DNA of 64,000 nucleotides from Caprella mutica. Its lineage: Eukaryota > Arthropoda > Malacostraca > Amphipoda > Caprellidae. The position numbers and the translations under genes are program-made. Under the pieces are notes generated by a model. It worked only from the letters and a program-made list of their open reading frames with translations, was not told the DNA's origin and ran no database searches. Location: contig CANNZV010001846.1 of the NCBI GenBank assembly GCA_947561585.1, positions 1-64,000 on the forward strand, given 5' to 3'. Positions 55,673 through 64,000 of the stretch are shown here, piece by piece (within the stretch, counting starts at the first letter, position 1; each line of letters begins with the position of its first letter).

Positions 55673-58527
55673 CGTGGCCGGTAAATTCCACCGCGGAAAG
55701 TTCACCCGTGGAAAGTTCCAGCAGGAAGATTCCACCGCGGAAGATTCCACCGGTGTTAAATGCAAGATGTGGAAAATTCTACCGCGGAAGATTCCACCAT
55801 TTTGAAATAAATATACAAATAAACAGTTTATTTTAAAATGTATTTCTAAGTCTAGGTAATTGACAATTATAAATGAACAAATCTTCCTTTCAAATATTAA
55901 ACAATTAATAATCCATCATATAATGGGCATTAAATATTTAAATGGTTAATAGTGACAGAATATGACGCTGGTATTGGAACACCAACCTGTGGCAACACTG
56001 ATAAATTTAGCTTTTTGAATCTATCAACAGAAACGCTAAAGTTCAGATTTTAATATTTGATACAAAATTTTTTTTTTGCTCGGTTTCATTATTGAAAAGG
56101 TTAATACTAAACAGCAATATGACCAGCATGTTTTTAATGACTATTTATTTAGAGTCAATTTAAATCAGACCTGCTGAACTGCATTTATATTAAAATTTTG
56201 CATAGCAAAAGAAACTCTATACGTGTAATGATTTATATATCTTATGTGAGTTTAGAAGTTATGATTTTTGCTGCGACCCGCTAGGAGCGCAGCCTAAGAA
56301 CACCCTCTGATTGTTGTTGTTGGGGATTTTGCGAGACTAGTCACTACTCCTTCAATAGTCAATCGATTTGATTGAAAAAGAACTTCATATGATAGCCTGA
56401 CTTATTCGCTACACGTTCTAGAGAAAAAAAATTTAAAAATAATAATTTTAAATGTCAATATTTTATAGAATATATAATCGTATGGACTTGTAATTTTTCC
56501 GATTTTGCTACTAAAATTGCTCATTATTCTTCAATTATGAATTGATTTGGTTGAAACAAGCTTTAATATGTAGACTGGTGTATTTACTACAATTTCTAGA
56601 GAATAGAATTTCGAAAAATTATATTTTAATGGTCAAAAATTAGAATTTTGTAAGGACTTGGAATCTTTTCTGATGGTACCACTAAAAATTGCTTCCTCTT
56701 TAATAATGATTCGTTTTACTTGAAACAAGCTTTAATTGGTAGCCTGATGTATTTGCTACAAATTCTATAGAATAGAATATTGAAAATTTAATTATTAATA
56801 CTCTAAATATTTAATTTTATATGGACTTATTCATTCTTGTTCCTGGATTAGGTAGTGATTTTTCGTGGTTGGGAAGAGATTACCCAGGTAGCAAGCATTA
56901 TTCCTGGGATATAAAGGGAATAACCCTGGGAAGAAGGATATATTCCTGGGATATTCTCTTGGAAGTGTGCATTTCTCTGAATTGGGTGCTACTTTCTTGT
57001 GTTTGGGTACAACTTTTTCTGGTTTGGGTGAAATTTTCTCTGGTTTGGATGCTGTTCTCAGGATGGGTGCAAGAGTGTTATTATAGCTCGGATTTGATAA
57101 TTTACTATTGTAAGTTTGCCACCAAACCTGAGTTGCCAAATATTCGATTGTTTGTATTATTTTTTGAAGACATGTAAATGAATTACCTTATTGGAGCATT
57201 AATATTTGTTATTTATTGCTGCGACCCGCTAGGAGCTTAGCCTAAAAACACCCTCTGATTGTTATTGTTTGTGGATTTTGGGAAAATCGTTACTACTCTT
57301 TCAATATTGAACAGATTTGATTGAAACAAACTGTAAGTGGTAGTAGCTATGGCTTATTCGCTTTAAATATAAAAAATTGATGAAAAAATATTTACATATA
57401 GATTTGTAATTTCATTCGATACTGACACTAAAGTTACTTCTCTTTCTATAAATCTATTTGCTCGAAAATAGCTGTAATTCTGTGTGAACTTGATTTTCAC
57501 TTGCTGGCACATATCGAAGTTAGGTCTTCATCTTCTATAATGAACTAATTAGATTGAAACAAATTTCTAATGATAGCTTTACTAGATTTATATGATCACT
57601 TGAGATGGTAGGAAAGTGAATTATGAAATTTTCATTGACTGCGTGATTATTCTGTGCCCCTGGAAAATTGCCATAGTCTCAGTTCTCCCCGGGGAGTATC
57701 ACCCGGGGTGTTATGTCTTGTTATTCGTATGTCTATGGTTTCAGATCGAAGCTAGTTAATGTATGCAATTTACCTGCTTAACTCTATGTTCAAAATTAGT
57801 TGAAATGCATAATGTTTAAACTATAGTTTGTAATAGTTTCAAAACAGATTATTTAACAGTTACAGAAAGTTTCAGCTTTGTATATTTCTTTTTATATAAA
57901 AATATATCGATACTAATTAAACATTTTATTTCAGTAAAAATGTCAAATTTATTCTTAAATTCCAACTTTTATCGCTGCTGATTTAAATTGAAATATATAT
58001 TGGTACATTTAAAAACTTGGGTGATAGATAATATATATATAAAATAAATTTATATGTTATAAACAAAAACAAAATATTATCCTTAATTTCAGTTTCAACA
58101 TATATATGTTTAAAGGATAATCAAACGGAATCTAAATTGTTGGTCACTGGGGCAGTGGAACTTTATTGTTGAATTTCGTCTATTTAAATTATATTAAAAA
58201 TATAATTGATTCATATTTAAAAGATCGTTTGATCTGTCTATTCTTTTATGAGTTCGCCATAGCTTATCTCGTTGTTCTTGACTTTACATAACATATTCTT
58301 ATAATTTCTTAAATTTCTAACTAATGAAATGTCGATCGGGTTACCACAATTTTTTTTCTTTATATCAGTTAATATTAAATGTTACACCTTCTGTAAACGA
58401 AATCCAATATTATGCGGTGGAATCTTCCATGGTGGAATTTTCCGGTGTTGGAATACTTCGTGGTGGAACTTACCAGCGGTGGAACTTTCTGTGGTGGAAT
58501 TTTCCGTGGGAAAATTTACCTAAAACC
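55673..58527. mobile_element. Element C copy II
   Basis: Duplicate of 47961-50820, flanked by ACTTACATG at 55664-55672 and 58528-58536. One 14-bp motif unit is missing in the right cluster, and there are small indels in A/T runs. Confidence 0.65.
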
Positions 58528-58867
58528 ACTTACATGACATACGTAAATTCAAGAAATGTAACTATAGAAAAAAAATCGTAGGTGCAATCATAATTACCAT
58601 CTGTCTAAGAGATCAGCCACTCAAAATGTAAATGATTTAAAGTCTATAATTCTAGTCTAGTGTGAACAGTAATTTAGCTTTAGAAATGCCGTGATTTCAA
58701 GTCAGAAAGTACCAGAGTTGATCTCAACATGACAGTCATTGTGAGAACTTGTGATGTCACTTTTATTTTGATCTGTGATTATTAGAGATCATAATTAATA
58801 CTTACAGTAAGCAGTAATTATCAATTGTGATTCTTACCACGTAACTTAACTATATATCAAAATGCTA

Positions 58868-58884
58868 CGCCCCCGGGTGGGCTC

Positions 58885-58924
<40 letters not shown>

Positions 58925-58941
58925 AATTGCGCCACGGAGGC
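58868..58941 (-). tRNA. tRNA-Asn (GTT)
   Basis: Counterpart of 51161-51234; same intact sequence. Confidence 0.93.
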
Positions 58942-59314
58942 TTAATCTATTTAGTGAAGTTAAAAATATCAAGAAATTTATCATCCAGTATACTGTGAAC
59001 AATCTGAATGATGAAGTATGTAGTTTCTCAAATGGAGTTTCTCAAAAATAAACATTCATACCTTGAGCTAAAAATACTTTTAGGGTTTACCATGAAGTCT
59101 GCAACAGGGTTCGTCATCACTACATCCAAATCGACTCAAACCTAGATTCAAATGAATATTCCCCCCATTGCAGCAGTTCAGTAACGTCTAAGATAATCGT
59201 GATTGAAAATAGTTTGTTTTAGTCGCATAATTTATGACTAAAGCCATTGCATTATTTTATAATGAATGTCATTTTTAGTAGATTTTAGAGTAGTTTAACT
59301 ACTAGTAATGTTAA

Positions 59315-59386
59315 TCCTCCGTGGCGCAATGAGTTATTGCGTTAACCTGTTATCCAATATGTTAATGGTTCAGGTCCACCTCGGCG
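59315..59386 (+). pseudogene. tRNA-like relic, second type, copy II
   Basis: Duplicate of 51608-51679. Confidence 0.5.
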
Positions 59387-60165
59387 TGTAGCTTTTAAAT
59401 TCTGTATATTAGAGTCGAATGGGATCATGGGACGAGCTTTGAACTAACTACAAACGAGTAAAGATTGAAACTTCATATTTCTTTTGCTTGTACTATCAAA
59501 GAAAAGTGTATCTGCATAAGTTCATAACGAAAATTTCACAATTTTATAATTTCTTATTATTTTCAAATCTTACCAATTTATCGATGTGTACCCAAAGCAA
59601 TCCTATAATATCTACAAAAATTACAAGTATTAAAGTTTATATTAGTAAACTGTCAAAATCATTACGGTTCACTTCACTCTGACTGTACCATCTATTGCTA
59701 CCAATATGATTATATTGCATTCCAAATTTCATAAAGATTGTTAAATGACAATGTAGCTAACTAGCCAAATTAAAATTTTGGAAATAGTAAAATTTTCATA
59801 AAAACCCCTCGAATATCATGTTAACCCTTTATGCACTGAATGAATTTGAACGTGAAAAAGTATGATATCCATGCAATGTATTGATAATTCTTTCTTTTTA
59901 TAACATTTGAAAAAATCCTAATTGACCTTAATTCATGTAAGGGGAAACATGTGTTCTAATAAATGAAAACGTATACATGTTTTTAACCGGTCTCGAATAC
60001 ATTTTGATTTCTCCACGTCAGATATCTTTGAATAGTCTATATTTTCAGGTTAAGAAACAATTAAAAAACTGTTTTGTACCTGAAAACTTAACCTTGTAAA
60101 TTTTAGATCAATTAGAAATATATAGACAATATTTTTTATTTATAATTACCTGCAAGAGTCTAGTA

Positions 60166-60237
60166 GCCGTGATCGTATAGTGGTTAGTACATTGCGTTGT
60201 GGCCGCAATAACCCAGGTTCGAATCCTGGGCACGGCA
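60166..60237 (+). tRNA. tRNA-His (GTG) with one acceptor-stem mismatch
   Basis: As 44153-44224, but the 3' acceptor strand begins G instead of T (GCACGGC), leaving the last acceptor pair A-G. The anticodon GTG and other stems are intact. Confidence 0.87.
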
Positions 60238-60641
60238 AGTAGATAGGACTCTTGTTTTATGTTCAAATTCAGTCGAATGAAAAAATTAAGATAAATATAA
60301 ATATCAACAATGGTAGATCAGTGTCTAAGTTTAGATGGCTACAACTTATATTAGAAAATTATTGCAATTCTGAAATTACCGATTCCGAAGTAATAGTTTA
60401 TCCCAAGTTGTATTTATTCAATTAGATTCTGATAATTTAGCTTTAGAAATGTCGTGATTTCAAGTCAGAAAGTACCAGAGTTGATCTCAACATGATAGTA
60501 ACTTGTGATGTCACTTTTATTTTGATCTATGATTATTAGATATCATAATTACTACTTACAGTAAGCAGTAATTATCACTCACTAATATGAATTATCAATT
60601 GTGATACTTACCACGTAACTTAATTGTATATCAAAATGCTA
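60238..60641. repeat. Truncated tRNA-module spacer
   Basis: Begins like the region after the other His genes (one partial 198-bp unit to about 60428). It then jumps to the sequence that flanks the 51161 Asn gene (TTTAGCTTTAGAAATG), so a deletion joined the two. Confidence 0.6.
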
Positions 60642-60658
60642 CGCCCCCGGGTGGGCTC

Positions 60659-60698
<40 letters not shown>

Positions 60699-60715
60699 AA
60701 TTGCGCCACGGAGGC
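60642..60715 (-). tRNA. tRNA-Asn (GTT)
   Basis: Intact Asn body identical in all arms to 43092-43165, with TTTT after the 3' end. Confidence 0.93.
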
Positions 60716-60989
60716 TTGATATACTAGGTAAAGTTAAACATGACAAGAAATTTTTCAATCAATATACTGTGAACAATCAGAAGTATAAAGTTTGGGGCTA
60801 TTCAAATTCAGCGAAGGTAGGAATGAGACGAGACGTCAAAATGCACTGTCAGTGATGGTTCGGACGGTGGCCGGAAAGAAGCTACAGGAAACAAAGACCA
60901 CAGGAAAAATGCCCAGAGTAAAAAGCCCAAAAGGAAAAATGCACACCTGTATAAAAGCCCACAATGAAAGAATCCCATAACTACATTAT

Positions 60990-61465
60990 ATTAAAAATGA
61001 TTCTAAGAAAACTTGGTTTTGGAAAAGTCGGTCTAAGAAAATTCAGTCTTATATTATAATGATTATATTTATGACTATATTTAAGAAAGTTGAAATTATG
61101 GATACTAAAATATGTAGTGTATTTATTAAAAGTAGATAACATCCTTAACTGTTGTAAAATGATACGTAACATTAGTAATTTTGACATGTTTAGACATTTA
61201 TTTAAAAGGAGATTTGAATGGAAAATTCGGTCTCTGAATATTCGGCCTAAGGTTTATATAAATCTGATTAATTACATTTATAGAGGGGCGTGCCGCCCCC
61301 TGATCATTAGACAATCATGAAGTGTGCAGTACAACAAACCTGCAGATACAAAAAACTACATAACGGCCATTTTTGTTATAAATCTGAGACCGACATTTCC
61401 GAGACCAAAATTTCCGGAACGAATATTTCGAGACCGAAATTTCCCGCCACCGTTTAAAACACAAA
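60990..61465. mobile_element. Possible element with inverted GGTCTCGGAAATTT-type motif clusters
   Basis: Left: TTCTAAGAAAACTTGGTTTT, AAAAGTCGGTCTAAGAAAAT. Right: TGAGACCGACATTTCCGAGA, CCAAAATTTCCGGAACGAAT, the same motif inverted several times. The middle (61285-61365) matches 46410-46500 in reverse (GTACTGCACACTT, GGGGCGGCA), showing a shared interior. No coding potential was recognised. Confidence 0.45.
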
Positions 61466-62027
61466 AAAACATGAAGGTGTCTTACCTTCATGAACACAAG
61501 TTCACGAAGGCACGAATATTTTATAATAGTTTTCTTTATCTTGCACCTTTTGTCTCATGTTGCTTATGAAAATTGTTATATAAAAATATTTTTCAATAGT
61601 TTACTATAGTCTTTCCATAAGGGTGGTTGTATCTAGTAAATGGAACACTGCATCCGCTGTTTATTATTTTCCTTTGAAATCTAAATTAACCTTTCAAAGT
61701 TAACCTGATTTCTGAGACACCTTGTGTGTATAATCTTGAATGGCAAAGTGTATAACGTCTATATTGTATATGAATTTGATATAAATTTATTGTCATTTGT
61801 TTATAGATCTTTAAAAAATATTTCTTTCATTTAAATCGACAATGTCTTATAGTTATGTCGTTGATGTTTTACTCAAAATCTTCATATGACAGCAGCTCAA
61901 AAAGTAAGATGATCGGGATGGAAATTATGTTTTAGTCACATAATTTATGGCTAAAGCGAGTTCATTATTTTGTAATAAAAGTACTTTTTAGTAGATTTTA
62001 CTGTAGTTTAACTACTAGTAATGTTAA
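61466..62027. other. Spacer between the motif-cluster element and the last tRNA module
   Basis: Contains a perfect short hairpin CATGAAGGT-GTCTT-ACCTTCATG at about 61470. Otherwise AT-rich. The last 100 bases match the sequence preceding other tRNA-like relics. Confidence 0.4.
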
Positions 62028-62098
62028 TCCTCCGTGGCGCCCTAGGTTATTGAGTTAACCTGTTATCCAATAGGATAGTGGTTAAGTCCACCTCGGCG
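62028..62098 (+). pseudogene. tRNA-like relic, third locus
   Basis: TCCTCCGTGGCGCCCTAGGT, CCTGTTATCC and AAGTCCACCTCGGCG. More diverged than 51608. The arms do not pair properly. Confidence 0.45.
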
Positions 62099-62667
62099 TG
62101 TAGCTTTAAAATTCTGTATATTAGAGTCGAATGGGATCAGGGGACGAGCTTTGAACTAACTACGAAACCAATAAAGATTGAAACTTAAGATAGTTAAGCT
62201 TATGCTCTGAAGTATTTGAACGTGAAAAACTATGACATCCAGGTAATATACAGGAAAACTAAGCTTATTAAACAATAGTTTTCATATAATATTTAAAAAA
62301 AATATATAAATAAAAATCTTAACTGACGTAAATGTATATAAAATATTATACTTGTGTTCTAATAAATGAAAGTATTAATGTTTTTAATCAGTTGTTTAAG
62401 GAAAATGTCTTCGAATTTTTACGCAAAATACATCAGGTGACATGTATGTCATCTTAGGGAATAAATGGTTAAAAAATATCTTGAACGCATGTTTATTTTT
62501 CCACATCACATATATTTCATTAGTCTATTTGTTTAGGTTCAGAAACAATTCAAGAAGCTGTTCTGTACCTGAAAAATAGCTTTACAAATTCTAGATCAAT
62601 AAAATATACATACTTTCGTTATTAATACATACTCTAGTTATTATAAAATTATGACAAAAATCTAGTA
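62099..62667. repeat. Diverged tRNA-module spacer before the altered His gene
   Basis: Matches 59387-60165 in blocks (TATTAGAGTCGAATGGGATC, AAACAATTCAAGAAGCTGTT) but with many changes, so this module is older than the 7.7-kb duplication. Confidence 0.5.
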
Positions 62668-62739
62668 GCCGTGATCATATAGTGGTTAGCGCATTGTGTA
62701 GTAGCCGCAATAACCCAGGTTCGAATCCTGGTCACGACA
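62668..62739 (+). tRNA. His-type tRNA with anticodon GTA, probably a pseudogene
   Basis: Body of the His genes, but the anticodon loop is TAGTAGC: anticodon GTA, and the universal U33 is A. The 3' acceptor strand is TCACGAC, giving a C-A mismatch at the third pair. TTTT follows downstream. The loss of U33 and the acceptor mismatch argue for a decayed gene rather than a new Tyr isoacceptor. Confidence 0.75.
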
Positions 62740-62899
62740 AGTAGGGTTCCCATTTTATGTTACTAATTAATTCCAATATCAACGAATTATGTCGTATAAA
62801 TATTTGGCCAAGGAAGTTTTAGGAATAATTTATTTTTTAAATTTTAAGTTTAATTACTAAAATCAGATACTTATTCATGTACTCTGATAGTTCCGTCGT

Positions 62900-62981
62900 G
62901 GCAAGGCGGCCGAGTGGTTAAGGCGTTGGACTGCTAATCCAATACGGTCTCCGTGCGTGGGTTCGAATCCCATCCTTGTCG
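62900..62981 (+). tRNA. tRNA-Ser (GCT)
   Basis: 82 bases with a long variable arm. GGCAAGG pairs with CCTTGTC (one G-U), anticodon loop ACTGCTAA (GCT), T-loop TTCGAAT with stem GTGGG/CCCAT (one wobble-type pair at the end), discriminator G. TTTT follows within 10 bases. Confidence 0.9.
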
Positions 62982-63006
62982 GATGTATTTTAACTTCAGG
63001 ACAATT

Positions 63007-64000
63007 TCATTGTGAGAAATTTGTTGAAAAAGATAATCCATCAAAAAGTGCAAAGCTCATCCAAAATGTAATAGAATTTAGACTAATAGGCACTTTTAGT
63101 TCAGTCGAAGAAAGTGGAACCGTTCCATCAACTGAAACGTTGTAGAGTGGAGTGTTATTAACTATTGACGCAGATTCGCAGAGGAAGGTACTCAATTCAT
63201 CCAGAGTGAAGACTCTACCAGCAAGAGGAAGCAGGCTTTCCTCAAGGACCCTACGAATAGCTCCTATTTTCTTCTCCCAAGGGCTTCCATGGTGACTAGC
63301 ATGTGGTGTATTAAAGTGCCACTCATATTCCCTCAGGCTACGGTCATCATTCAATTTCGAAAGGGATATCGAGTTTTGATTTTCAGATCCCACAAAATTT
63401 GTACCCATATCACTAGGCCTCTGATAGAAGAGAATCTGCGTATTGCATTTCTAATACCGCAAGTGTCAAGTCCGGGGAGATGTTCGACGTGGACAGCTCT
63501 AGAAACCATGCAAACAAACAGAAGTGCCCACATTTTTATATTGCTTGATGTTCGTCTGGTAGTCTAACTATCCGTGACAAAGAAAGGGCAAAAAACGTCG
63601 ATACCGGTATGATGGAAAGGGAGAGTCTCCTCAACTCTTGACAAAGGTAAATCCGACATCAACTGCACAGATGTAGTGACCCGTAACCGTTTACACATGA
63701 GACAACTATCAATGAGACTTCTGATAAATGTTGATCACTTTTCAATATGATACCCGGCTTCTCTTATAGCACCAATTGTCAGATATCTCCCTTGATGAGC
63801 CACTCCTTCATGGCAATGCCTACAGATTGCCAAAGTGATCTCATTATTTTATGGAAGCAGTATAGGGTGTTTTTGCGATGGATGAAGATGCGAAGAAGAG
63901 TCTACGGCCAACCCCCGAGAGGCCCAAGCCATCAATGAAGGGGCACAGTCCTGATTAGCTCTTGTTCGAAATAGTTCCACCACGCATCAGGGCGTTGATA
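63007..64000 (-). pseudogene. BEL/Pao-type retrotransposon integrase fragment, degenerate
   Basis: Reading leftwards from the edge: a zinc-finger-like region (CRHCHEGVAHQGRYL, SCLMCKRLR), then LPFHHTGIDVF with the first catalytic Asp. Next come WALLFVCMVSRAVHVEHLPG, MGTNFVGSEN (usually DNGTNF), and EWHFNTPHASHHGSPWEKKI with the catalytic Glu block. The end is EELSTFLCE-like DELSTFLCESASIVNNTPLY. These blocks are diagnostic for the BEL/Pao integrase. Stops include an in-frame TAG at 63566-63564, and there is a frame change near 63400-63430. The polymerase part would lie beyond the right edge. No LTR was seen here. Confidence 0.8.

Larger units (their letters stand above)
52459..60165 (+). repeat. 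tRNA-cluster tandem duplication, copy II
   Basis: Second head-to-tail unit, 7707 bp, colinear with copy I. Differences noticed: one 198-bp unit instead of four, GTT instead of GTA in the first Asn-type gene, loss of a 14-bp GGTGGAA unit in element C, and a few single-base and short indels. Confidence 0.88.

Noticed and set aside
60792..60980. 62-codon Lys-rich frame
   Set aside because: Consists of repeated GGAAAAATGC-type motifs next to a motif-cluster element. No domain and no start support.
63289..63567. 92-codon plus-strand frame near the right edge
   Set aside because: Antisense to the BEL/Pao integrase, whose conserved blocks are on the minus strand. The same holds for 62957-63145 and 63747-63938.

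Overview
This is a eukaryotic, AT-rich, arthropod-type genomic window, most likely from an insect. A hemipteran is possible, but I could not confirm the species. The evidence is GT-AG introns, a TATA/TCAGT promoter, BEL/Pao, Tc1/mariner and LINE remnants, many MITEs, and intronless nuclear tRNA genes followed by T-runs. Most of the 64 kb is repeats: about nineteen tandem arrays and dozens of nested elements. Long open frames inside the arrays are a by-product of unit lengths divisible by three.

Host protein genes. (1) A minus-strand coding start at 1-148 runs off the left edge and encodes an acidic, serine-rich N-terminus of unknown identity. (2) A secreted phospholipase A2 gene on the minus strand spans about 7.9-31.6 kb. 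I assembled it from four exons with matching splice phases: signal peptide 31313-31388, propeptide plus calcium loop 9473-9677, the His-Asp catalytic helix 8707-8816, and the C-terminal part 8086-8399. The predicted protein is 234 residues. Intron 1 is about 21.6 kb and holds most of the repeats in the left half of the window. A 20-bp array with eleven CACGTG E-boxes lies about 2.1 kb upstream of the predicted start site.

Layout. 1-8 kb: left gene, dead Tc1 element, three minisatellites, an 811-bp foldback element. 8-31.6 kb: the PLA2 gene with its repeat-filled intron. That intron contains a LINE inserted in a 48-bp satellite and a nest at 16.3-22.5 kb: a Harbinger-like MITE, a 3.4-kb CACAG-ended element (element A), a mariner-type remnant, and a MITE inside the mariner. 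31.6-42.5 kb: more MITEs and arrays, including a 58-bp array split by a second, inverted copy of element A (3.67 kb). 43-63 kb: a tRNA cluster with six Asn-type, four His-type and one Ser(GCT) gene, plus tRNA-like relics. It has a head-to-tail duplication of about 7.7 kb, and each copy carries a 2.86-kb element flanked by a 9-bp direct repeat. 63-64 kb: a decayed BEL/Pao integrase.

The items most worth a second look are element A with its spliced three-exon reading frame, the two tRNA bodies (one Asn, one His) whose anticodon has become GTA, a palindromic core shared by MITEs with different ends, elements whose ends consist of inverted clusters of a short motif, and the PLA2 gene structure with its E-box array.
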